From: Nostoc sp. CMAA1605
Lineage (GTDB): Bacteria; Cyanobacteriota; Cyanobacteriia; Cyanobacteriales; Nostocaceae
Length of the DNA stretch: 64,000 nt
NCBI RefSeq assembly: GCF_021596505.1
Contig: NZ_PJIZ01000008.1
Coordinates: 1 to 64,000 of the forward strand
Direction: 5' to 3'
Shown piece by piece: positions 1 through 7,628 of this stretch. Under the pieces are notes generated by a model, which did no database searches, was not told the DNA's origin, and worked only from the letters and a program-made list of their open reading frames with translations. The first letter of the stretch is position 1, and every line of letters starts with the position of its first letter. Made by a program: the position numbers and the translations under genes.

Positions 1-175
1 TCCTCTGATAAGGAATGAAGTCCTTACTACGAACTAGATTCCAATCTTTTTACATTACTTCACATAGTTTGGTTTTTTCAAATTGTTCTACTTAGAAATC
101 GAATTTGATTTCTGAAAAAATCTAAGTATATGTAGTGGACTACTGGACTGACAAGCCTAAAATGATTGATTAGGC

Positions 176-252
176 GTAGGTTGGACTGAGCAAAGCTAAA
201 CCCAACGCCATAACTAACCAATGTTGGGTTTCCTAACGTCAACCCAACCTAC
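176..252. repeat. Palindromic GTAGGTTGG-type interspersed repeat
   Basis: The left arm GTAGGTTGG and the right arm CCAACCTAC are inverted, with inner AACCCAAC / GTTGGGTTT arms. The same pattern recurs at 18929-19023 and 43658-43729. It is a non-coding foldback element of a kind common between cyanobacterial genes. The rest of 1-510 holds no gene I can support. Confidence 0.7.
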
Positions 253-465
253 ATTTAATGTACTATTTTAGCCTTGTCACGCCACTACGTATCTGTTTAA
301 AAATCAATTATTAATCCGATATTACTAATTTGTAATATCTCAATGTACTATAGCAAATGAATCTTGAATATTCATTTTTTCATGAGTCTAAAGAAGTAAA
401 AAATATTTTACTAATTATGACTTTGGAATAATTTAAAATATCCGGCTTTATTTAATAATAAAAAC

Positions 466-485
466 ATAGGTGATGAAACACCTAT
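466..485 (+). promoter_or_regulatory. 5' UTR hairpin of GG-leader peptide gene 1
   Basis: ATAGGTG (466-472) and CACCTAT (479-485) form a perfect 7-bp stem with loop ATGAAA, 25 nt before the start codon and just upstream of the ribosome binding site GTGAGG. An almost identical hairpin precedes the second peptide gene at 1135-1153. The loop and stem contain no start codon followed by an open frame, so a regulatory role is inferred. Confidence 0.6.
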
Positions 486-510
486 ATTCAGTAAGTGAGG
501 TAAAAATTTC

Positions 511-702
511 ATGTCACAGCAAATTGCTTTATCAGATTTAATGGTGGATCTATCCACAGACGAACAACAGCTGCTAGCTGGTGGACAATTCCTTGACGAT
601 AGTAGAGAAGATGGTGAAAGATCATCTGATGATGATGAAGGTACCACTCGCCTCTACAGAATTAGCAGCACCGCACTTGTGAGAGTTCGTAAAATCCGTT
701 AA
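511..702 (+). CDS. Double-glycine leader peptide (RiPP/bacteriocin-like precursor) 1
   Basis: This 63-residue peptide starts at an ATG behind a GTGAGG ribosome site. Residues 1-25 form a leader containing DLSTDEQQLLAGG, which ends in the Gly-Gly pair recognised by C39-peptidase ABC exporters of bacteriocin-type peptides. The remaining ~38 residues are rich in Asp/Glu, then become basic at the end (VRVRKIR). There are no Cys residues, so lanthionine or sactionine chemistry is not expected. The leader is almost identical to that of the gene at 1178, so the two are paralogous or swap leaders. No maturation enzyme or exporter lies in the window. Secretion after leader cleavage is inferred from the motif; the mature peptide's function is unknown. 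Confidence 0.72.
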   Translation: MSQQIALSDLMVDLSTDEQQLLAGGQFLDDSREDGERSSDDDEGTTRLYRISSTALVRVRKIR

Positions 703-819
703 TCATCTCAGTTTGTGGTGAGAGGAGAGACTGATAAAACTGCTGCTCATTTAATGTAGCAAGTTTTAAAAGTCTGATATCTTTTCTAAGTTAGTTTAAT
801 TAACAACTTAGAAATCAAC

Positions 820-852
820 AAGCTAGATATTATCCCTAATATCTAGCTTTCT
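820..852 (+). terminator. Rho-independent terminator after peptide gene 1
   Basis: A 13-bp perfect stem, AAGCTAGATATTA (820-832) with TAATATCTAGCTT (837-849) and loop TCCC, is followed by TTCTT. A second 9-bp hairpin (TTCTAAGTT/AACTTAGAA, 784-813) lies just upstream. The peptide gene is therefore likely monocistronic. Confidence 0.65.
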
Positions 853-904
853 TACCAGTCACAACGTCTATTCACACCTTGGACTTCTAAAACATATTTA
901 TTAT

Positions 905-940
905 GCACCCATGAGGTAATTTTATTTCATGGGTGCTTAT
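905..940 (+). terminator. Hairpin between the two peptide genes
   Basis: GCACCCATGA (905-914) pairs with TCATGGGTGC (927-936) over 10 bp, followed by TTATATATTTT. It could be a second terminator insulating the downstream peptide gene. The rest of 703-1134 is AT-rich and holds no gene I can support. Confidence 0.4.
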
Positions 941-1134
941 ATATTTTAAGTTCACACATACATCTTAAATAATTATTTAACACGCGAATCTTTGTTGATT
1001 TTAATTATGGAGATTTTTATAAGAAACCTAATTTTAAATATTAAAAATACAATGCCTATAGATAGAATTAATTACTATTTTTTTTATAACTAAGGATTAG
1101 TTTATTACAGGGAAAATCTCTCTATAACAGAGAT

Positions 1135-1153
1135 ATAGGTGATGAACACCTAT
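1135..1153 (+). promoter_or_regulatory. 5' UTR hairpin of GG-leader peptide gene 2
   Basis: ATAGGTG (1135-1141) and CACCTAT (1147-1153) repeat the stem seen at 466-485 with loop ATGAA, again 24 nt before the start codon. A further 6-bp hairpin, ATCTCT/AGAGAT (1116-1134), abuts it. Conservation of the stem while flanking DNA differs points to a shared post-transcriptional control site or protein-binding site. Confidence 0.6.
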
Positions 1154-1177
1154 GTAACGTAAGTGAGGAAAAAAATT

Positions 1178-1471
1178 ATGTTTAGTCAAACAATTGCATC
1201 TGATTTATTGACTGATCTATCCACAGATGAACAACAAGTTTTAGCTGGTGGATATGGACGTTACAGAAAAGGCTGTGGTTATGGTGGTGGAAGTGGTGTT
1301 GGTAGCACTGAAGAGTCAACTTCAGGATCAGTACCCTTCAGAGGGGGACGTTTAGCAATCGGCTTCATCATCACAGCAACACCATTTTCTAAGTGTTTAA
1401 ATGGATATTCTGGCACTAATGGAGACTCTGGCACTGATGGAGGTGGTGTAGGTTCTGGTGGTGAAGACTAA
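1178..1471 (+). CDS. Double-glycine leader peptide (RiPP/bacteriocin-like precursor) 2
   Basis: This 97-residue peptide starts at ATG 1178. The in-frame GTG at 1163 is rejected because it lies in the GTGAGG ribosome site that both paralogues share. The leader has DLSTDEQQVLAGG ending near residue 25, nearly identical to gene 1. The core is very different: Gly/Ser/Thr-rich (YGGGSGVG, GTNGDSGTDGGG), with two Cys, a short hydrophobic stretch (LAIGFIITATPF) and an acidic end. Such Gly-rich cores occur in class II microcin-like peptides. Cleavage after GG and export by a C39 ABC transporter are inferred; no such transporter is in the window. Confidence 0.72.
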   Translation: MFSQTIASDLLTDLSTDEQQVLAGGYGRYRKGCGYGGGSGVGSTEESTSGSVPFRGGRLAIGFIITATPFSKCLNGYSGTNGDSGTDGGGVGSGGED

Positions 1472-1484
1472 TTAAATCCTGATC

Positions 1485-1512
1485 ACTTGCTCAAATTCAA
1501 CTTTGAGCAAGT
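1485..1512 (+). terminator. Hairpin terminator after peptide gene 2
   Basis: ACTTGCTCAAA (1485-1495) pairs perfectly with TTTGAGCAAGT (1502-1512), 14 nt after the stop codon. The T-tract is weak (CGGGAAAATATTTT). It also lies at the end of the convergent hydrolase gene. Confidence 0.5.
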
Positions 1513-1560
1513 CGGGAAAATATTTTCAGCTTTTACTAGAGACATTGCTATGCAACGTCT

Positions 1561-2493
1561 CTAGTTATTTTGTGAGGTATTGAGTTTTTCTGCTGCTAAC
1601 ATACTGGAGCGTTCCCAAATCCAGTCTTGTATGATTGGGTTGACTAGTTCTGGTGCTTCGTCTTGCGGACAATGTCCTACACCTTCTAAGGGTATAAATT
1701 TGAGGACTTGGGGATAATTGGCTAATTCTCGACCTAAATCTATAGGTTCCCACGGGTCGGCAGTTCCCCACAAGATGATTGCTGGGCAAGGTAGTTGTGG
1801 TAGAAGGTCTTCTGGTAGAGGCCCTGTAGAATAGGATGTAAACGCCAAAAATACGGCGACTGCACCAGGATCTTTGGCTGGCGCGGTGAGAATATCAACT
1901 AATTCATCTGTGACGGTTTCGGCGTTAGCGTAAGCTTGCAATAAGATTTTACGGACTGTTTTTGGTTGTGCTACTTGATCAAAAAAGAATTTACCTATAG
2001 GTTTAATAGATAATATGCGTTGTAGTATGGGCGCGCCAACACGACGCGACCAAGGTAAAGTGGCTCGCTTGCGATCGTGCAGTAATCTTAAAGAACAATT
2101 AATTAAGGTGACTCCTAATGCTATGTCTGGGTAACTGACGGCTGCTTGCATGACGATAATACAGCCAATGGAATTTCCCACTAGAAAAGCTGCTTCACCT
2201 ATGACTTCACGACAAAAATCAGCTATTTGCTCTCCCCATGTTTCTAGTGTGTAAGTCATTTCGGTATCTGGTTGGGGTTTAGCTGAACCTCCAAACCCAA
2301 TTAAATCTATGGCATAAACACGACAATTCGCTGCTAATACGGGGATGTTTTTTCGCCAATGCAACCATGAAGCACCGAAGCCGTGGACTAGAACCACAGC
2401 CGGGCCATGATTTCCTTGAGTTTGATAGCAAATGGGAAAGCCTCGCCACATCCAGGTTTTTGGGGAGTCAAGGCTGATTATTGAATTAGTCAT
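1561..2493 (-). CDS. Alpha/beta hydrolase, pheophytinase/dephytylase-like
   Basis: This 310-residue protein has the full alpha/beta-hydrolase layout: oxyanion-region HGFGASWLHW near residue 38, nucleophile elbow GNSIGC, acid in WGTADPWEP and base in GVGHCPQDEAPE. The GNSIG elbow and the GHCPQDEAPE ending resemble the cyanobacterial/plant group that includes pheophytinase and chlorophyll dephytylase, so a role in hydrolysing a phytyl or similar ester is possible. Substrate cannot be read from sequence. No signal peptide is visible, so it is cytosolic or membrane-peripheral. It is a single gene, convergent with the peptide gene upstream. Confidence 0.8.
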   Translation of the reverse strand: MTNSIISLDSPKTWMWRGFPICYQTQGNHGPAVVLVHGFGASWLHWRKNIPVLAANCRVYAIDLIGFGGSAKPQPDTEMTYTLETWGEQIADFCREVIGEAAFLVGNSIGCIIVMQAAVSYPDIALGVTLINCSLRLLHDRKRATLPWSRRVGAPILQRILSIKPIGKFFFDQVAQPKTVRKILLQAYANAETVTDELVDILTAPAKDPGAVAVFLAFTSYSTGPLPEDLLPQLPCPAIILWGTADPWEPIDLGRELANYPQVLKFIPLEGVGHCPQDEAPELVNPIIQDWIWERSSMLAAEKLNTSQNN

Positions 2494-2900
2494 CAGAAAT
2501 TATGAATACTAAAAAATTTATTTATGATTGATTCAATATAATTTTAAACTTTTGTAAAATTATATCAAGCATTTCCGTCTAGGAATACCTACATAGGGGT
2601 GTAGCGCATAGAGACATCTGCTTTTAATAGGTTGATCTGAATTTCAATCATCAAATCAGATTTCCACATGAATTAAAAGTGTTGAGGTTTTAGCTAATTG
2701 TTGCTAAAAAATTAGCAAAGATTTGATAAAGAAGATTCTAGCAAAACCAACTTAAATTCAGTAGTTTTACAAGTTGCGTATCCACAATCAGCCTATAAGA
2801 TAGATTGATTATTAAGCATCTGCTAATAAGTAGTTTGCACATCCAACATGGTGCAAACTTAATTTAAAATTTTATCGCTAGTACCTTTCAGCGAAAGACA
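2494..2900. other. Intergenic region, no gene seen
   Basis: This AT-rich 407-bp stretch lies between two divergent genes. I see no open frame with coding character and no clear palindrome. It must contain both promoters, but I cannot place them. Confidence 0.5.
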
Positions 2901-3455
2901 ATGACTAGAGTTGAAACAATTGGTACTCCTGTTGGTGACTATGCACCCGATTTTGAATTGCCTGGCATTGACAATCAAGTACATCATTTGAGCCGTTATT
3001 TAGATAATTTTGGCGTGGTAGGTGTTGTTTCTATACGCCACCACTGCCCCTATGTGAATTTATACATTAATAGATTAAAGGAAATTCAGAAAGAGTTTGC
3101 TACAGCCGGATTTGTGTTAATTGCCATTAATGGCAGTGATAATACTGGGCTTCCTGGGCATAATTTAGAAAAGATGAGAGATTTTGCCGAGAGACACCAG
3201 TTGAATTTTCCTTACCTGTGGGATTCTACCCAAGATGTCAGTCGGAGTTTTGGCACGATCGCCACACCAATGGCCTTTGTGATAGATAGTCATGGTATAT
3301 TGCGATATAGAGGACAGATTGACAATCACCCTCAAAAACCGTTAGCCAAGAGTGAAGACTATCTCAGAGATGCGATCGCAGCTTTGTTGCAAGGGAAAGA
3401 AATACTTATACCTGAAACAGAACCAGTCGGCACCCCAATAATCTGGCGTATCTAG
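2901..3455 (+). CDS. Thioredoxin-fold redoxin family protein with altered active site
   Basis: This 184-residue protein has a TlpA/AhpC-TSA fold: APDFELPGIDN at the N-terminus, a redox-site region RHHCPYV near residue 48, and the cis-proline loop ATPMAFVID. Close relatives usually carry CNHCPYV here and a further Cys near the C-terminus (P-x-G-C). This copy has R in place of the first Cys and GTP in place of the C-terminal GCS, leaving a single Cys. It could act as a one-Cys peroxiredoxin-like enzyme or be non-redox. It stands alone, upstream of pyrH by 70 bp. Confidence 0.75.
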   Translation: MTRVETIGTPVGDYAPDFELPGIDNQVHHLSRYLDNFGVVGVVSIRHHCPYVNLYINRLKEIQKEFATAGFVLIAINGSDNTGLPGHNLEKMRDFAERHQLNFPYLWDSTQDVSRSFGTIATPMAFVIDSHGILRYRGQIDNHPQKPLAKSEDYLRDAIAALLQGKEILIPETEPVGTPIIWRI

Positions 3456-3525
3456 ACATAGATAGTCACACTACTGCTATCTTAAATTGGAGGCAATTGC
3501 AACTTTTTTGATAAAGCGTGACTTC

Positions 3526-4254
3526 ATGGGAACGAATTACCGACGGGTTTTACTTAAACTGAGCGGTGAAGCCTTAATGGGCAACATGGGCTATGGGATT
3601 GATCCAGAAGTGGTCAAGGAAATAGCCCAAGAAATAGCAGAGGTGATAGCCACAGGCGTTCAGATAGCCATCGTCGTAGGTGGCGGTAACATCTTTCGCG
3701 GCGTAAAAGCAGCCTCTGCGGGAATGGACAGAGCCACCGCCGATTATATTGGGATGATTGCCACAGTCATGAATGCCATGACACTGCAAGATTCACTAGA
3801 ACGAATAGGAGTGCAGACGCGAGTCCAAACCGCGATCGCCATGCAAGAACTAGCAGAACCATATATTCGTCGTCGCGCCATCCGTCATCTTGAAAAAGGT
3901 CGGGTGGTTATTTTTGGTGCGGGTTCTGGCAACCCATTTTTTACTACAGATACTACAGCAGCATTAAGAGCCGCAGAAATTGATGCGGAAGTTATCTTCA
4001 AAGCTACTAAAGTAGATGGTATCTATGATGCTGACCCGGAAATTTATCCTAATGCAAAACGTTACACTACTCTGACCTACGCTCATGTTTTAGCGAACGA
4101 TTTGCGGGTGATGGATAGTACCGCGATCGCTTTGTGTAAGGAAAACAATATCCCCATTTTAGTTTTTGACCTAACGGTGCGCGGTAATATTCGCCGTGCA
4201 GTTTTAGGAGAATCTATCGGTACCCTTGTGGGAGGTTCGTGTGAAATTAGCTGA
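3526..4254 (+). CDS. pyrH: Uridylate kinase
   Basis: UMP kinase phosphorylates UMP to UDP in pyrimidine nucleotide synthesis. The 242-residue product begins [17 protein letters not shown], which matches the usual family N-terminus, so ATG 3526 is preferred over an in-frame TTG at 3487. Visible family motifs are [32 protein letters not shown] and [14 protein letters not shown]. It is hexameric and allosteric in other bacteria. It overlaps the start of frr by 14 nt, the conserved pyrH-frr pair, and so is translationally coupled to it. Confidence 0.96.
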   Translation: MGTNYRRVLLKLSGEALMGNMGYGIDPEVVKEIAQEIAEVIATGVQIAIVVGGGNIFRGVKAASAGMDRATADYIGMIATVMNAMTLQDSLERIGVQTRVQTAIAMQELAEPYIRRRAIRHLEKGRVVIFGAGSGNPFFTTDTTAALRAAEIDAEVIFKATKVDGIYDADPEIYPNAKRYTTLTYAHVLANDLRVMDSTAIALCKENNIPILVFDLTVRGNIRRAVLGESIGTLVGGSCEIS

Positions 4255-4789
4255 CGCTGAAAGTAAAATGCAAAAAACCGTTGAAGCGACTCAACAAGCC
4301 TTCAACACCATTCGCACTGGTCGCGCCAATGCCAGTCTACTAGATAAAGTCCAAGTAGATTATTACGGTTCACCTACACCGTTAAAATCTTTGGCTAATA
4401 TCAGTACCCCAGATGCTACAACTATCCTGATTCAGCCCTACGATAAAAGCAGCTTAAACTTAGTCGAGAAGGCAATTTCCCTCTCAGACGTAGGTTTAAC
4501 ACCCAGTAACGATGGGTCTGTAATTCGGTTAAATATACCACCTCTAACCAGCGATCGCCGTAAGGAATTAGCCAAAATTGCAGCTAAATACGCCGAAGAA
4601 GGTCGCGTGGGGATTCGTAACATCCGCCGAGATGCTATAGACTCCATCCGCAAACAAGAGAAAGCTTCAGAAATTTCTGAAGATGAATCCAAAGACCTAC
4701 AAGATAAACTGCAAAAACTGACCAATCAGTACACCACCCGAATTGACCAGTTGTTAGCAGATAAAGAAAAAGACATCAGCACTGTTTAA
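4241..4789 (+). CDS. frr: Ribosome recycling factor
   Basis: RRF works with EF-G to split post-termination ribosomes. The 182-residue protein shows the family's [19 protein letters not shown] near the start and the ERRKELAK-type motif as [19 protein letters not shown] followed by IRNIRRD. The start is GTG 4241, behind the ribosome site GGGAGG inside the end of pyrH; a TTG at 4226 in the same frame is unlikely. A strong terminator follows at 4829, closing the pyrH-frr operon. Confidence 0.96.
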   Translation: MKLADAESKMQKTVEATQQAFNTIRTGRANASLLDKVQVDYYGSPTPLKSLANISTPDATTILIQPYDKSSLNLVEKAISLSDVGLTPSNDGSVIRLNIPPLTSDRRKELAKIAAKYAEEGRVGIRNIRRDAIDSIRKQEKASEISEDESKDLQDKLQKLTNQYTTRIDQLLADKEKDISTV

Positions 4790-4828
4790 GTAGGGAATAG
4801 GAAATAGCGTTTTCTGTCATGGATAACA

Positions 4829-4867
4829 GGGGAAAAGCAAAAAGTAAATTCATTTGCTTTTCCCCTT
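4829..4867 (+). terminator. Terminator of the pyrH-frr operon
   Basis: GGGGAAAAGCAAA (4829-4841) and TTTGCTTTTCCCC (4853-4865) form a perfect 13-bp stem with an 11-nt loop, 40 bp after the frr stop. Confidence 0.7.
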
Positions 4868-4975
4868 CATATTATGTAATAGCAGTAGATTCTTAAATTT
4901 CAGTAATCATATCAGTTTCAAAATTTCCTAAGTAACGGCTACCCTGGCTTTATTGAATTCACGAAGCAAGAAATC

Positions 4976-5137
4976 ATGGCTAAAAAAGGTAGTTACGGGG
5001 AGTATATCTGTGACCATTGTGGTGCTACAGACATGAAGGTAATCAGGTACGTTGATAAAGGCTACGGCACTATACGTATCGTTTTGAACTGTAATAAATG
5101 TAGAAATGAAGATTACTTTGACAGTACAGGAAATTAA
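4976..5137 (+). CDS. Small zinc-ribbon-like protein (53 aa)
   Basis: A short open frame runs from ATG 4976 to TAA 5135-5137 and encodes 53 residues. It has two CxxC knuckles, CDHC (12-15) and CNKC (39-42), spaced like a zinc ribbon, with a beta-rich middle (MKVIRYVDKGYGTIRIVLN). The layout resembles small rubredoxin/zinc-ribbon proteins and the Zn-binding domain of transcription or translation accessory factors. The ribosome site is weak. The paired knuckles make a chance frame unlikely; function is unknown. Confidence 0.6.
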   Translation: MAKKGSYGEYICDHCGATDMKVIRYVDKGYGTIRIVLNCNKCRNEDYFDSTGN

Positions 5138-5302
5138 CCTCAAGGAATTTTAAATTTTTATCACTGAATTTCTCTCTGGAATGAGAGATGCAGACAGGGG
5201 CGGGATATATTCCGCCCATATATTTCTAGTGGTGCTGATAGATGCAGGTGGATTTTGCTAGCCTAGTGAAATAAGAGCTAGCTAGGCACATAGAGGTATG
5301 AT

Positions 5303-6175
5303 ATGGCTCATTTAAATCTTCGTCGCTCCCAAAATGTCAACGGCGATTTTTACATTGACACTACTTGTATTGATTGTGATACCTGTCGCTGGATGACTCC
5401 TGAAGTATTTTATCGAGTTGATGAACAATCAGCAGTACATCATCAACCAACTACAGAAACAGAAAGATTAGCTGCTCTCCAAGCTCTTTTAGCTTGTCCC
5501 ACTAGCTCTATTGGTACAGTAGAAAAGCCGCAAGATATCAAAATTGCTCAACAAAGTTTTCCGCTTTTAGTCGCAGAAAATGTTTATCACTGTGGCTATC
5601 ATTCCGAAAAATCCTATGGTGCTGCTAGTTATTTCATTCAACGACCAGAAGGCAATATATTGGTAGATTCTCCCCGATTTACACCACCTTTAGTCAAAAA
5701 CATAGAAGCTATGGGGGGAATTCGTTATTTGTATCTGAGCCATAAAGATGATGTGGCAGATCATCAAAAATTTGCTGCACATTTCCAGTGCGATCGCATT
5801 CTCCATGTTGATGATATTACTACGGGTACTCATGATGTAGAAATGCCACTGACAATTGCAGAACCATTTGCACTTGCGCCAGATTTGTTAATTATTCCTG
5901 TTCCTGGTCACACCAAGGGACACACAGTTTTACTGTATAAAAATCAGTTTCTGTTCACTGGCGATCATCTAGCTTGGTCAGAAAGTCGGCATCAGTTAGC
6001 AGCCTTTCGTGATTATTGCTGGTATTCGTGGTCAGAACAAATCAAATCAATGCAAAAATTGGCAAATTATAGCTTTGAATGGGTTTTACCAGGACATGGG
6101 CGACGATTTCATGCTGATGTTGAGACTATGCAACAGCAAATGCAAAAGTGTATTGAGTTGATGGAAAGTTTGTGA
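5303..6175 (+). CDS. Ferredoxin-like/metallo-beta-lactamase fold fusion protein
   Basis: This 290-residue protein has an N-terminal single-cluster ferredoxin-like segment (C22, C25, C28 and C65 in ACPTS) fused to a metallo-beta-lactamase domain. The MBL metal motif is LSHKDDVADH near residue 148, followed by PVPGHTKGHTV, FTGDHLAW and VLPGHGRRFH. The first motif departs from the usual HxHxDH: two residues are inserted and the second His is Asp. Relatives are found in cyanobacteria and plants. The fusion suggests an oxidoreductase or hydrolase whose metal site receives electrons, but no substrate can be named. Confidence 0.8.
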   Translation: MAHLNLRRSQNVNGDFYIDTTCIDCDTCRWMTPEVFYRVDEQSAVHHQPTTETERLAALQALLACPTSSIGTVEKPQDIKIAQQSFPLLVAENVYHCGYHSEKSYGAASYFIQRPEGNILVDSPRFTPPLVKNIEAMGGIRYLYLSHKDDVADHQKFAAHFQCDRILHVDDITTGTHDVEMPLTIAEPFALAPDLLIIPVPGHTKGHTVLLYKNQFLFTGDHLAWSESRHQLAAFRDYCWYSWSEQIKSMQKLANYSFEWVLPGHGRRFHADVETMQQQMQKCIELMESL

Positions 6176-6182
6176 CGTAATT

Positions 6183-6386
6183 TCAAGCCCAGTATTCGGG
6201 TTGAATTAATTCATTGGCGATCGCTATTAAACTAGCAAAATCAATCTGACTCCACAGTATCCAGAATCTCACTTGGGCGCGATGACGTTGCCTATCTGTG
6301 GAATTGGTGATGCGCCATAGGTGAAGAACTAGAGACAACCAAGGGTAGGTGCGGCGAATCAACCACCAAAACAACTTACAGAACAC
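6183..6386 (-). CDS. Hypothetical Trp-rich small protein
   Basis: A 67-residue frame begins 8 bp after the end of the coq4-like gene on the same strand. It is unusually rich in Trp (seven) and basic, with a hydrophobic N-terminus (LFWWLIRRTYPWLSLVLHLW). I do not recognise it. It could be a small co-transcribed membrane-associated protein, or a chance frame between the two real genes. Confidence 0.3.
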   Translation of the reverse strand: MFCKLFWWLIRRTYPWLSLVLHLWRITNSTDRQRHRAQVRFWILWSQIDFASLIAIANELIQPEYWA

Positions 6387-6394
6387 ACTAAAAC

Positions 6395-7096
6395 TTAGGC
6401 AAGGGCAAATTCGCCAGCTTTAACTGGTTGTACATTCAGTTCTTTACGCCATACCTCCACAGGTTTTTCCCACGCTGCTTCCCATTTTTGAGCAATCAAT
6501 GGTTTGGCATTTTTGCCCATTTCCCATCCGCGTGCGATCGCCCTCAAAAGAGGTGAAAGTGTTTGTGGTTCTAGCACAGTAGCAGCAATCAAAGCATTGG
6601 CAATCAGCAAACTGGCTAAAGGTAATTGGAACTGCGCCAGATAAAAGGCTTGTAAGCCAATTTCCCCGATGCCGGTGACATCAAATCCGGTGATGATATG
6701 CCAAATATCATGGGTTTGCTGCCAACGATGTTCTACGTAACTGTTATCAGAATTAATCTCAATGTTTAAATCTATGACTTCAAACTCATATGCTTTCATC
6801 GTGCTGGCGTAGGTATATCCCAACGAGTCTGGAGGATATTGCAGTAAAACTGTTAAATCATGGCGAGGCGCAATATAGCGTTCTTGGATGATGTCTGCGA
6901 CTTCTGGCGTGGTTTTCATGGCGGTAACTGCTAATTGAAAGGAACGACTATCAACCAGGCTATTGCTCAATTCCCAGACAGGTTCTAGATTACCGCTTTC
7001 ATCAAACAGCATAGTTACAAAGGCTTTGATGCCTTTGATTGTCCGTACAAGAGATGACAAGTTAATCCCAGTGGGTTGATTGACGATGGATTGCAT
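6395..7096 (-). CDS. Coq4 family protein
   Basis: Coq4 proteins carry a conserved HDxxH-x11-E metal motif; here it is HDIWHIITGF followed by GIGE at the exact spacing. In eukaryotes Coq4 takes part in ubiquinone assembly; the cyanobacterial role, perhaps with a quinone or isoprenoid, is unknown. The protein is 233 residues if it starts at ATG 7096, which has GAGG 10 nt upstream. A longer frame to 7177 would run through the operator palindrome and is rejected. The gene is divergent from a broken tetR, whose operator lies in its 5' region, so it was probably the regulated target. Confidence 0.82.
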   Translation of the reverse strand: MQSIVNQPTGINLSSLVRTIKGIKAFVTMLFDESGNLEPVWELSNSLVDSRSFQLAVTAMKTTPEVADIIQERYIAPRHDLTVLLQYPPDSLGYTYASTMKAYEFEVIDLNIEINSDNSYVEHRWQQTHDIWHIITGFDVTGIGEIGLQAFYLAQFQLPLASLLIANALIAATVLEPQTLSPLLRAIARGWEMGKNAKPLIAQKWEAAWEKPVEVWRKELNVQPVKAGEFALA

Positions 7097-7126
7097 GATG
7101 TGACCTCTAAGGAGATAGCATAAACG

Positions 7127-7166
7127 TGAACAGTGTTCATATTTATCAATATATGAACACTGTTCA
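7127..7166. promoter_or_regulatory. TetR-type operator palindrome between coq4-like gene and tetR
   Basis: A perfect 16-bp inverted repeat, TGAACAGTGTTCATAT (7127-7142) and ATATGAACACTGTTCA (7151-7166), is separated by 8 bp. Each arm is itself nearly palindromic (TGAACA-n-TGTTCA), giving two operator half-pairs. The position between divergent coq4-like and tetR genes is the classic place for autoregulation plus target control. Confidence 0.75.
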
Positions 7167-7200
7167 TGTTTTGTCAACTATGATCTGTGAAATTTCCAGA

Positions 7201-7421
7201 ATGAGACGACAACCCAAACAGACGTGTAGCCAAGAAAGAGTACATCACATCTTGGATGTAGCAGAACAGTTATTTATTGAATTGGGATATGAGCAAACCA
7301 GCACAAGAGCGATCGCCACTCGTGCTGGTGTTCCTGTCGGGTTGTTGTATCAGTTTTTCCTGACAAAGAAGCGATAGTGCGATCGCTAGCTCATCGGTAT
7401 TATCCTCTATCTGAAAAATAA
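7201..7421 (+). pseudogene. TetR/AcrR family regulator, frameshifted and truncated
   Basis: The N-terminal helix-turn-helix of a TetR regulator is clear: ILDVAEQLFIELGYEQTSTR, AIATRAGVPVGLLYQFF. The frame then goes off at a T5 run (7354-7358) and stops at 7375-7377. Adding one T restores FFPDKEAIVRSLAHRYYPL, the expected family sequence, before another stop at 7419-7421. The ligand-binding domain is absent. Start is ATG 7201 or ATG 7180. The product would be at most a DNA-binding stub, while its operator at 7127-7166 is intact. A sequencing error in the T-run would repair the frameshift but not the missing C-terminal domain. Confidence 0.8.
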
Positions 7422-7535
7422 AAACTGGGATGCACCCTAGCTAAAGTGCAGTCACAGCAAAAATTAGTGTCAATTTATACTATTTTAATTTCTTTTAGTC
7501 GATATACTCATGATTAGGTTCTACCTGGGAAATGT

Positions 7536-7560
7536 GAAGTGGCTTTGCCACTTCTTTTTA
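7536..7560 (+). terminator. Rho-independent terminator
   Basis: GAAGTGGC (7536-7543), loop TTT, GCCACTTC (7547-7554) and TTTTT. It lies after the tetR remnant and may mark the original end of that transcript. Confidence 0.7.
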
Positions 7561-7583
7561 TGGGTGCAATTGCCTGATGGAGA

Positions 7584-7618
7584 AAAGTAAAAAGTCGGAA
7601 TATAAAACTTTTTACTTT
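7584..7618 (-). terminator. Possible terminator of the Rieske gene
   Basis: AAAGTAAAAAGT (7584-7595) pairs with ACTTTTTACTTT (7607-7618), just after the stop of the minus-strand Rieske gene. The stem is AT-rich and no T-tract follows on that strand, so it is a weak candidate. Confidence 0.35.
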
Positions 7619-7628
7619 CTACCTTTAT

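Noticed and set aside
7097-7177. Longer start of the coq4-like gene
   Set aside because: It would run through the operator palindrome; ATG 7096 has a proper GAGG site.
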